From Cyclobacteriaceae bacterium (GTDB taxonomy: Bacteria; Bacteroidota; Bacteroidia; Cytophagales; Cyclobacteriaceae): a stretch of DNA of 5,356 nt. The notes below the pieces were generated by a model. It saw only the letters and a program-made list of their open reading frames with translations. It was not told the DNA's origin and ran no database searches. The DNA lies in contig JAIENH010000728.1 in the NCBI GenBank assembly GCA_019751475.1, positions 1-5,356 on the forward strand, written 5' to 3'. The translations under genes were made by a program, and so were the position numbers. Positions 1 to 5,356 of this stretch are shown piece by piece (positions within the stretch are counted from its first letter, which is position 1; every line of letters begins with the position of its first letter).

Positions 1-237
1 TACATTCTTTTGATCAATGTATAGATCAATCGGTGCAAAGAAGATTTCACCTGGTAAGGTGGCCTCATCAAACAGTTTAAACAATTCGCGTAATGTGCGT
101 TGGTGTAGCGGTGCGGGAGCGGGACTCATAATCAGTTCTCCGTTTATAAGTTGACAGGGGGTGGTTAGTTCGCCTAAAAGCAGATAGTCGTCTACCGTCC
201 AAGCTTTCGTACGGTCAATGGTCAACACGGTAATCAT
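1..237 (-). CDS. Uma2 family (DUF820) putative endonuclease, partial (N-terminal 79 residues)
   Basis: The reading frame is open from an ATG at 237 down to the window edge, so only the N-terminal part is present. An in-frame TAA lies two codons upstream of the ATG, which makes this the first possible ATG. The translation has the hallmark N-terminus of Uma2 proteins: WTVDDYLLL at residues 13-21, then INGELIMSPAPAPLHQR at 31-47, then GEIFFAPIDLYID at 63-75. Known for the family: about 180-200 residues, a PD-(D/E)XK nuclease fold, often in many copies per genome in Cyanobacteria and some Bacteroidota, with no settled function. Glu34 in the NGEL motif is seen here. The later catalytic Asp and Glu-x-Lys-type motifs would lie off the window, so it cannot be judged whether the gene is intact. 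It is divergent from galK. Family assignment is fairly sure; nuclease activity is inferred from the family only. Confidence 0.85.
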   Translation of the reverse strand, partial: MITVLTIDRTKAWTVDDYLLLGELTTPCQLINGELIMSPAPAPLHQRTLRELFKLFDEATLPGEIFFAPIDLYIDQKNV

Positions 238-249
238 AGTTTAAAGGTA

Positions 250-280
250 CAAATTTGCCAGAAACAATGTACGAACCAAA
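250..280 (-). promoter_or_regulatory. Candidate Bacteroidota-type promoter for the Uma2 gene
   Basis: On the minus strand, TTTG (277-280) is followed after 19 bp by CAAATTTG (250-257). This matches the Bacteroidota consensus TTTG-N19-TAnnTTTG except for the first T of the -7 box. Transcription would start only a few bases before the ATG at 237, giving a very short leader. It is a weak match in AT-rich DNA and could be chance. Confidence 0.3.
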
Positions 281-286
281 CAGTCG

Positions 287-317
287 TTTGCCTGTTGTTT
301 CGTCTAATCTTCTTTTG
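287..317 (+). promoter_or_regulatory. Candidate Bacteroidota-type promoter for galK
   Basis: TTTG (287-290) is followed after 19 bp by TTCTTTTG (310-317). This agrees with the TTTG / TAnnTTTG consensus apart from the A at position 2 of the -7 box. The implied leader to the galK ATG at 351 is about 25-30 bases and includes an A-rich stretch (AAAAAGAA) but no usable Shine-Dalgarno, as is usual in Bacteroidota. The site lies back to back with the candidate minus-strand promoter at 250-280. It would probably also drive the downstream symporter. Confidence 0.35.
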
Positions 318-350
318 GATAATTCAAAAAGAACGTGTTGTTTCGGGTGA

Positions 351-1508
351 ATGAGTTTACAGTCTTCGGTTGCCAAGATCTTCGTAGAGAAGTTTCATAA
401 ACCTCCCATCTTATTTAAAGCCCCTGGCCGCATCAACTTGATTGGCGAACACATTGACTACAATGAAGGGCTGGTGATGCCGGCCGCAGTGGATCACCAC
501 ATGCTGTTCGCCCTTCAACCCAGCCTGACGGACAAGTGTAATATTTATGCAATAGATGCTGACGAAGGTGTGTCGTTTTCTATTTACGATCTGAACCCGG
601 GCGAGACGTGGGTCAACTACCTGCAAGGTGTGCTGGATGCCTTTGAAAGGCGAGGCCTCCAGGTAGGAGGAGTAGATTGCGTCTTTGGCAGCACGATACC
701 GGCAGGTGCCGGCTTAGCTTCCTCTGCTGCACTTTGCAGTGGATTTGCGTTTGCGCTGAACGATGTATTCGACTTAGGCATGAGCCGGCTCGAGTTAGCC
801 AAAATTGCACAGTACGCTGAGCATGAATTTGCAGATGTCAACTGTGGCATTATGGATCAGTATGCAAGTCTTTTCGGGGAGGAGGGGAGTGCTCTACTGC
901 TTGATTGCCGATCACTTACTCATGAAACCGTTCCGTTTGTTTCTCCCTCGCACAGTTTATTATTGATTGACACGCGGGTGAAGCACACACTTGGCTCTAC
1001 CGCCTATAACGACAGGCGAGCCTCCTGTGAGGAAGGCGTGAGCATTCTCGCAAAGAAATTTTCAGGCGTTCGATCCCTTCGTGACGTTTCAAGTGTGATG
1101 CTGTATGAATCGCAAGATAAACTCGGTGAAGAGATATTTATCCGGTGCTTGTTTGTAATAGAGGAAATTGCCCGCGTGAAAAAAGCCTCAGAACTGCTGA
1201 AGCGAAATGAGCTCATCAGTTTTGGTGAATTGATGTACCAGGCACACTGGGGGCTTAGTCAGGCATACGAGGTGAGTTGTGAAGAGCTGGATTACCTGGT
1301 GATGCTGGCCGAAGAAGACAAAAGTATCGTGCCGGGTGCCCGTATGATGGGCGGTGGCTTTGGCGGATGTACCATTAACTTAGTAAGCAAAAACCACGAG
1401 GGCATTTTCAAAGAAAAGGTGAAGCAGAAATATTTTGCTACTTTTAAGAAACAACCAGAGTTTTATGAGGTGAAGTTGAGTGGGGGAGTGCAGCGAGTTG
1501 AGAAGTAG
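351..1508 (+). CDS. galK: Galactokinase
   Basis: Cytoplasmic GHMP-superfamily kinase that phosphorylates alpha-D-galactose to galactose-1-phosphate with ATP, the first committed step of the Leloir pathway. All three GHMP motifs are present. The galactokinase signature GRINLIGEHIDYN is at residues 26-38, with the sugar-contact residues Arg27, Glu33, His34 and Asp36. The phosphate-binding loop PAGAGLASSAAL is at 117-128. The glycine-rich motif GARMMGGGFGGCTINLV is at 329-345. The catalytic Asp is expected at 169 within NCGIMDQ. YEVSCEELDYL at 306-316 also fits the family. The length of 385 residues is normal, so the gene looks complete and intact. In motif 2, Ala123 stands where the common form has a first Ser (GLSSSAAL); the Ser-Ser that follows is kept. 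The start at 351 puts the signature at the usual distance from the N-terminus. The symporter gene follows 48 bp downstream on the same strand. No galT, galE or galM is in view. Confidence 0.97.
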   Translation: MSLQSSVAKIFVEKFHKPPILFKAPGRINLIGEHIDYNEGLVMPAAVDHHMLFALQPSLTDKCNIYAIDADEGVSFSIYDLNPGETWVNYLQGVLDAFERRGLQVGGVDCVFGSTIPAGAGLASSAALCSGFAFALNDVFDLGMSRLELAKIAQYAEHEFADVNCGIMDQYASLFGEEGSALLLDCRSLTHETVPFVSPSHSLLLIDTRVKHTLGSTAYNDRRASCEEGVSILAKKFSGVRSLRDVSSVMLYESQDKLGEEIFIRCLFVIEEIARVKKASELLKRNELISFGELMYQAHWGLSQAYEVSCEELDYLVMLAEEDKSIVPGARMMGGGFGGCTINLVSKNHEGIFKEKVKQKYFATFKKQPEFYEVKLSGGVQRVEK

Positions 1509-1556
1509 ATTCTTAATGTGGATTTCGATCTTAGATTTATACCTGATACCTAACGT

Positions 1557-3230
1557 ATGCAAAAACTTCAAACCACCGACTACCTCGTTTTCTTTATCTA
1601 CTTCTTGATTGTAGCTGTTTATGGCTATTGGATATACCAACGCAAAAAGAAAGCAAGTGCCGACTCTAAAGATTTCTTCCTGGCTGAAGGTTCGCTCACG
1701 TGGTGGGCTATTGGTGCCTCGCTGATTGCTTCCAACATTTCAGCCGAGCAGTTCATCGGCATGTCAGGCAACGGATTTAAAATGGGTCTTGCCATTGCAG
1801 CCTATGAGTGGATGGCGGCAGCTACACTGATCGTAGTAGCTGTGTTTTTCCTACCAATTTATCTGAAGAATAAAATCTACACCATGCCGCAGTTTCTGCG
1901 CCAGCGCTACAGCGGCACGGTGAGTATGATCATGGCTATTTTCTGGTTGTCGCTGTACATTGTTGTAAACCTTACTTCCATTTTGTTTCTCGGGGCACTT
2001 GCTGTAAGCACGATTTCGGGGCTTAACATGACATTTTGCATGGTGTCACTGGCAGTGTTTGCACTGGTGATTACATTGGGTGGCATGAAAGTAATCGGTT
2101 ATACCGATGTGATCCAGGTATTCTTTTTGGTGTTGGGCGGATTGGCCACTACCTACCTGGCGCTGGGTCTGGTATCGGAGCAGATGGGTACTACAGGCAC
2201 GATGAAGGGTCTTTCTTTTCTGATGTCGCAAGCAGGCGACCACTTTGATATGATCTTTGAACAGTCCAATCCTAATTATATCAGTTTGCCGGGCCTCACC
2301 ATTTTGATTGGTGCCATGTGGGTAGTGAACTTAAACTATTGGGGATGCAATCAGTACATTACTCAGCGTGCATTGGGTGCTGATCTCCCAACAGCTCGCA
2401 GTGGCTTGCTCTTTGCAGCGTTTTTAAAACTAGTGATGCCGGTGATTGTTGTGCTTCCGGGTATTGCGGCTTATGTACTATGGAAGAACGGTATGTTTCA
2501 GACAGAAATGTTGAAAGACGGAGAACTGGTACAAGACAATGCCTATCCTGTGCTTTTGAATTTGTTACCTACCGGATTGAAAGGGCTTTCGTTTGCCGCA
2601 CTCACTGCGGCTGTGGTGGCCTCACTCGCGGGTAAGGCCAACAGTATCTCGACTATTTTCACACTCGATATTTATAAGAACTTCATCAACAAAGATGCAA
2701 CTGAAAAAACTCTCGTATGGATTGGTCGGCTTACCGTTGTTGTAGCCTTGATTATCGCCATCATTATTGCTCCCTTGCTTGGCATCGATAAGAAGGGTGG
2801 CTTTGAATTTATTCAGGAATACACGGGCTTTGTGTCGCCTGGTATTTTTGCCATGTTCATAATGGGCTTTTTTTGGAAGCGTACTACAGCCAACGCAGCC
2901 ATGTTTGCCATCATCGGGGGCTTTGCCCTTTCGGTGATCTTCAAAGTGCTGCCCGACTATGTTGACCTTTCATTTTTGCAGCCCATTGGTTTTGCTGCGC
3001 TCAATCCCGCTTCTGGTGTTATTGAAATTCCGTTCTTAGACCGGATGGGTTTTGTATTTATAGTTTGTGTGGCCGTTATGGTAGCCATTAGTCTCCTAAC
3101 ACCCACAAAGGCTCCAGCTGAAAATGCCTTGCAGGTAGATGTAGCTATGTTTAAGACTTCGCCCGGTTTCACTGCTGGTGCAGCACTGGTGCTGGCTATT
3201 ATTGCAGTGTTGTATGTGATTTTCTGGTAG
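1557..3230 (+). CDS. Na+/sugar (probably galactose/glucose) symporter, SSS/SLC5 family, vSGLT-like
   Basis: Inner-membrane Na+-coupled sugar importer of the solute:sodium symporter family, LeuT fold. The 557 residues contain about 14 hydrophobic segments (roughly 8-26, 46-62, 78-101, 123-149, 157-176, 184-206, 243-262, 283-308, 341-359, 386-409, 424-440, 446-464, 496-514, 538-556), the number known for Vibrio vSGLT. Against vSGLT as I recall it, most galactose-site residues are kept: Asn60, Gln65, Glu84, Asn138, Asn258, Lys291 and Gln420. The inner-gate Tyr261 and Trp262 are kept too. Ala87 replaces the vSGLT Ser91. At the Na+ site, Ile61, Ala352 and Ser356 match, but Ala355 replaces Ser364. 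An extra loop of about 22 residues (roughly 468-490) precedes segment 13, and the C-terminus ends in FW as in vSGLT. The gene lies 48 bp after galK with no terminator or clear promoter between, so co-transcription is likely. No Shine-Dalgarno is seen. Exact sugar specificity is inferred from galK and the site residues. Confidence 0.93.
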   Translation: MQKLQTTDYLVFFIYFLIVAVYGYWIYQRKKKASADSKDFFLAEGSLTWWAIGASLIASNISAEQFIGMSGNGFKMGLAIAAYEWMAAATLIVVAVFFLPIYLKNKIYTMPQFLRQRYSGTVSMIMAIFWLSLYIVVNLTSILFLGALAVSTISGLNMTFCMVSLAVFALVITLGGMKVIGYTDVIQVFFLVLGGLATTYLALGLVSEQMGTTGTMKGLSFLMSQAGDHFDMIFEQSNPNYISLPGLTILIGAMWVVNLNYWGCNQYITQRALGADLPTARSGLLFAAFLKLVMPVIVVLPGIAAYVLWKNGMFQTEMLKDGELVQDNAYPVLLNLLPTGLKGLSFAALTAAVVASLAGKANSISTIFTLDIYKNFINKDATEKTLVWIGRLTVVVALIIAIIIAPLLGIDKKGGFEFIQEYTGFVSPGIFAMFIMGFFWKRTTANAAMFAIIGGFALSVIFKVLPDYVDLSFLQPIGFAALNPASGVIEIPFLDRMGFVFIVCVAVMVAISLLTPTKAPAENALQVDVAMFKTSPGFTAGAALVLAIIAVLYVIFW

Positions 3231-3246
3231 AGGTTAGCAATAGGAT

Positions 3247-3300
3247 GATTTACTAGCGTCACTAAAATTCTCGATAGAGAGTAAATCCGTTAAGTAAATC
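3247..3300. repeat. Three copies of an 8-mer in a convergent gap: possible weak bidirectional terminator
   Basis: GATTTACT (3247-3254) is the exact reverse complement of AGTAAATC at 3280-3287, and AGTAAATC occurs again at 3293-3300, 13 bp further on. The first copy can pair with either of the others (loops of 25 or 38 nt). The stem is only 8 bp and AT-rich, and there is no clear T-tract. It sits in the 81-bp gap between the ends of the convergent symporter and oxidoreductase genes, where a terminator would be expected. The role is speculative; the repeats themselves are directly visible. Confidence 0.35.
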
Positions 3301-3311
3301 TGGATCAGACA

Positions 3312-4301
3312 TTACGATGTATGGCCTCTCACCACACTGATCACAATTTTCCCGATGAACGTGCCTACGATGAAATGCCGAAAGGCATCAGCCGTATGCT
3401 CCAGTTGAAATACTCGATCAATTACTGGAATAACTTTATCCGTCTCCACTAATTCAGTTAATAAATCCAAATCCGTTCGGGTGGAGCGGTATCCCATGAT
3501 ACCGAGTTTCTTCTTTCTGAATCGCGAGAGCAGTGGCTCAATGGCAATCATTCGGAACAGCAATCCCCCCATCGAGCCGCCAATCATAGCGAATACTCCG
3601 GTGGGTTTCAGTGCGCGTTTGTAGTCAGCCGTGCTGCGGTGGGCAATCACATCCAGTATTTTATCGTAGGTGAAGCCTGTGCGCGTGTAGTCAGTTGTCG
3701 TAAAGTCAATGACTTCATCGGCACCGAGCTTTTTTAAGAACTCCAGTTTCTCAGGGCGGTCCACGCAAGTAACATGTGCGCCCAGTGATTTGAGATAAGG
3801 CAACGCCAGCGTGCCTACGCCACCGCCCGCTCCGTTGATGAGCACATGCTGCCCTGGTTTTACTTCTCCTTGATAACGCAAACCTTGTAAGGCCAGCAGC
3901 CCCGCTTGTGGCAATGCTGCGGCTTGTTCGAAACTCATGCGCGATGATTTGCGGGCCAACAGTCTTTCTGGCACGGCAACATACTCGGCAAAGCCGCCAA
4001 ATTTTGCTTCAGCAATATCACCGAAAACTTCATCTCCTATTTTAAAGTCGTGTGTGTTTGGCCCAACCTCAACCACAACTCCAGCAATATCAGCACCTAA
4101 TATGGTGTATCGAGGTTTGAATAGTCCGCTGATCGAGCGAATGATCCAGGAGTTGCCGTGCAGCATGTCAAGATCCCACGAATTGAGCGAGGCCGCCATC
4201 ACTTTTACAAGCACTTCTCCAGACTTTGGAATAGGCTTAGAAACCTCTTCTAACTGAAGTTGGTCGGGCATACCGTAATGGTAGTAGCAGAATGCGTACA
4301 T
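3312..4301 (-). CDS. Zinc-independent MDR-superfamily NAD(P)-dependent oxidoreductase (quinone reductase / MDR1-like)
   Basis: Soluble medium-chain dehydrogenase/reductase with 329 residues, a normal length. The N-terminal GroES-like domain (about 1-130) holds ASLNSWDLDMLHG (37-49), LGADIAGVVVEVG (68-80) and KIGDEVFG (87-94). The Rossmann domain (about 130-270) has the nucleotide loop INGAGGGVGTLAL (155-167) and LGADEVIDF (192-200). The C-terminus returns to the catalytic fold with DRVFQLEHTADAFRHF (295-310) and GKIVISVV (317-324). The only cysteines are Cys5 and Cys179, so the catalytic and structural zinc ligands of alcohol dehydrogenases are missing; it belongs with the zinc-free reductases that act on quinones, enones or similar carbonyls. 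The loop after beta-2 reads VDRPEK (180-185), with Asp181 where NADP-dependent relatives usually carry small or basic residues. The start at 4301 is preferred over Met11 because MYAFCYYHYG aligns with the usual first strand. GAGGT directly abuts the ATG, too close for normal ribosome binding. It is a single-gene unit; the substrate is unknown. Confidence 0.9.
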   Translation of the reverse strand: MYAFCYYHYGMPDQLQLEEVSKPIPKSGEVLVKVMAASLNSWDLDMLHGNSWIIRSISGLFKPRYTILGADIAGVVVEVGPNTHDFKIGDEVFGDIAEAKFGGFAEYVAVPERLLARKSSRMSFEQAAALPQAGLLALQGLRYQGEVKPGQHVLINGAGGGVGTLALPYLKSLGAHVTCVDRPEKLEFLKKLGADEVIDFTTTDYTRTGFTYDKILDVIAHRSTADYKRALKPTGVFAMIGGSMGGLLFRMIAIEPLLSRFRKKKLGIMGYRSTRTDLDLLTELVETDKVIPVIDRVFQLEHTADAFRHFIVGTFIGKIVISVVRGHTS

Positions 4302-4579
4302 ACCTCAAGATGATAAAACCTTGTATGGAATGCAAGAAATCTGACGTGATCTTCAGTCTAGATCCAGATAATTAGGAGGTGCTTGACTTTTCATAAAAAT
4401 CAGTAATACTTAACTCGTATGAAATGAAAATTACAGAATGGTGAAGTTTAGAAATCGTGGACATCCAGGCATGGTCATAGGATACTGTATAATTTGAACC
4501 CCAGCCGCTACAATTTTTAAGCGGTATTACCTAAGTAAACATTTTTTGTCTACTTTTCTGCACCAAAATTACCTGTGCT
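4302..4579. other. Divergent intergenic region (278 bp), no supported gene
   Basis: This region separates the starts of the oxidoreductase and the TerB-like gene, so promoters for both should lie here, but none is convincing. On the plus strand, TATAATTTG at 4488-4496 resembles a -10/-7 box but lacks a well-placed upstream partner, and TACTTTTC at 4551-4558 is a near match to TAnnTTTG about 22 bp before the TerB-like ATG. Two weak inverted repeats are visible: TGACTTTT / AAAAATCA (4384-4391 / 4395-4402, one mismatch) and CCGCT / AGCGG (4505-4509 / 4520-4524). Only very short open frames occur. No RNA gene was recognised. Confidence 0.5.
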
Positions 4580-5017
4580 ATGAAGATGTCCGATATCCTG
4601 AGCCTGTTTCACCAGGGCTCTACTACTGCCAAAAGCCACATGAAAAATCTGATTGAGATTGCTGCCGCAGATGGCCAGTTTCATGATATGGAGTACGACC
4701 TGCTCAAAAGCATTGCCAAACGCAACGGTATCTCAGAAACAAAATTGAAAGAGATTAAGAGCAACCCATCTGGTATCAAATTTGAGATACCGGCCGACCC
4801 TAAAGTAAAGTTTGAACAGTTGTATGACCTGGTGCACATGATGAGTATAGATACCTCTGTGCATGATGAAGAACTGAAGCTTTGCAACCTATTTGCTATC
4901 AAGTTTGGATACAAGCGCGAGATCGTGCCAGAGTTGATTAGTACCATTCGGGGTAATATTCAAAACAAGCAATCGTCTGCCGAGACCATGAAGCGTGTAC
5001 AGATGATGTTGGTGTAA
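4580..5017 (+). CDS. TerB-like (tellurite resistance TerB family) small acidic-motif helical protein
   Basis: A 145-residue protein with no signal peptide or membrane segment, so probably cytoplasmic. It shows the two-fold pattern of TerB domains. The first half has LIEIAAADGQFHDMEYDLLKS (residues 24-44), with Asp31, Asp36 and Glu38. The second half has a matching block, SIDTSVHDEELKLCNLFA (89-106), with Asp91, Asp96, Glu97 and Glu98. Each is followed by a short helix ending in a GIS or GYK turn (50-52, 110-112). In the family these acidic residues can bind divalent metal, and TerB proteins are linked to tellurite/stress responses, though many stand-alone members have no known role. No other ter genes are nearby. 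The start could be Met1 or Met3 (ATG AAG ATG); no Shine-Dalgarno decides between them. The stop lies 5 bp from the convergent carbonic anhydrase gene. Family assignment is from pattern recognition and fairly likely; function is unknown. Confidence 0.75.
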   Translation: MKMSDILSLFHQGSTTAKSHMKNLIEIAAADGQFHDMEYDLLKSIAKRNGISETKLKEIKSNPSGIKFEIPADPKVKFEQLYDLVHMMSIDTSVHDEELKLCNLFAIKFGYKREIVPELISTIRGNIQNKQSSAETMKRVQMMLV

Positions 5018-5022
5018 ACGAC

Positions 5023-5356
5023 TTACTCGAAGAACGTCACAAGGCCATTGTCCATATCATAGTAGGCCCCGACAATTTTTATTTCACCTTTCTGCTCCAT
5101 GTCATGTAGTATGGCGCTGCGTTGACGAATGTTCTCAACCATAAGCTTAACATTTTTCCGGATCACCATGTCTACGAACTCCGGATTTTTAGAGGAGTGT
5201 TCACCGGCATAGTGTGAGCAGGCTTCCACAGCCGGAGTGATTTTTTTTAGCAGGCCGGTCAGATTTCCTAATGCTACCCGGTCAATGGCTCCCTTGATGG
5301 CACCACAGTATTCATGACCGATCACGAGCACCAGCTTGGCACCAGAGACTTTTGGC
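5023..5356 (-). CDS. Beta-class carbonic anhydrase, partial (C-terminal ~110 residues)
   Basis: Zinc enzyme that interconverts CO2 and bicarbonate. The frame stays open to the window edge, so the true start lies outside; the GTG at 5331 is an internal valine codon, and the residues before it (PKVSGAKL) continue the family sequence. GHEYCGAIKGA contains the His-x-x-Cys zinc-ligand pair (His codon 5314-5316, Cys codon 5305-5307). It is followed by GNLTGLLKKITPAV, a conserved helix of bacterial beta-carbonic anhydrases, and the chain ends in IVGAYYDMDNGLVTFFE, the usual last strand. The first zinc Cys and the CxDSR motif would be in the missing N-terminal half. Family members have about 200-230 residues, so roughly half is seen. 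It converges on the TerB-like gene with a 5-bp gap and no separate terminator. It could be cytoplasmic or exported; the missing N-terminus would tell. Confidence 0.93.
   Translation of the reverse strand, partial: PKVSGAKLVLVIGHEYCGAIKGAIDRVALGNLTGLLKKITPAVEACSHYAGEHSSKNPEFVDMVIRKNVKLMVENIRQRSAILHDMEQKGEIKIVGAYYDMDNGLVTFFE

Noticed and set aside
2957..3262. Open frame of 101 codons on the minus strand under the end of the symporter gene
   Set aside because: It lies antisense to a strongly supported membrane-protein gene, has low-complexity composition and matches no family I recognise. It is a frame shadow.
3937..4257. Open frame of 106 codons on the plus strand inside the MDR oxidoreductase gene
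   Set aside because: It is antisense to a gene with clear MDR motifs and is rich in Ser/Thr/Pro as expected of a shadow frame; no domain is visible.
4325..4376. Short ATG frame of about 16 codons in the 278-bp gap
   Set aside because: Too short, with no ribosome-binding site and no recognisable product.
4374..4405. Strong Shine-Dalgarno-like AGGAGGTG upstream of a TTG
   Set aside because: The TTG frame ends after seven codons, and Bacteroidota rarely use such sites. There is no gene to support it.
4488..4496. TATAATTTG as a promoter for the TerB-like gene
   Set aside because: The -10-like box is good, but the nearest -35-like TGGACA (4458-4463) is 24 bp away and no TTTG is correctly spaced, so it is not listed as a feature of its own.
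1..5356. CRISPR array, tRNA, rRNA, insertion sequence, toxin-antitoxin pair or novel multi-gene system
   Set aside because: No regular spaced repeats, cloverleaf-like segments, transposase or paired small genes were seen. All substantial genes fall into known families with separate transcription units, so a novel system is not supported here.

Overview
The window looks like an ordinary chromosomal stretch from a member of the Bacteroidota, probably of the Cytophagales type. This rests on three observations: mid-range GC, start codons that mostly lack a usable Shine-Dalgarno sequence, and TTTG / TAnnTTTG-like promoter elements. Protein family resemblance also fits, but no rRNA or other marker is present, so the placement is an inference.

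Layout, left to right: (1) the N-terminal third of a Uma2-family (DUF820, PD-(D/E)XK nuclease fold) protein on the minus strand, running off the left edge; (2) a 113-bp divergent intergenic region with a candidate promoter for each direction; (3) galK (galactokinase) on the plus strand; (4) 48 bp later, on the same strand, a 14-segment Na+/sugar symporter of the SSS/SLC5 family that closely resembles Vibrio vSGLT; (5) an 81-bp convergent gap carrying three copies of an 8-mer; (6) a zinc-independent MDR oxidoreductase on the minus strand; (7) a 278-bp intergenic region with nothing firm in it; (8) a small stand-alone TerB-like protein on the plus strand; (9) only 5 bp further, convergent, the C-terminal half of a beta-class carbonic anhydrase running off the right edge.

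The only clear functional unit is galK plus the symporter. The symporter keeps most of the vSGLT galactose-contact residues, and galK makes galactose-1-phosphate, so together they read as Na+-driven galactose uptake and phosphorylation. The other Leloir genes (galT, galE, galM) are not in the window. The remaining genes are single-gene units with no evident link to galactose or to each other.

I found no CRISPR array, tRNA, rRNA, insertion sequence or recognisable multi-gene defence system. The points most worth a second look are the Na2-site substitution in the symporter, the altered coenzyme-specificity loop of the MDR enzyme, the shared Uma2/galK promoter region and the isolated TerB-like protein.
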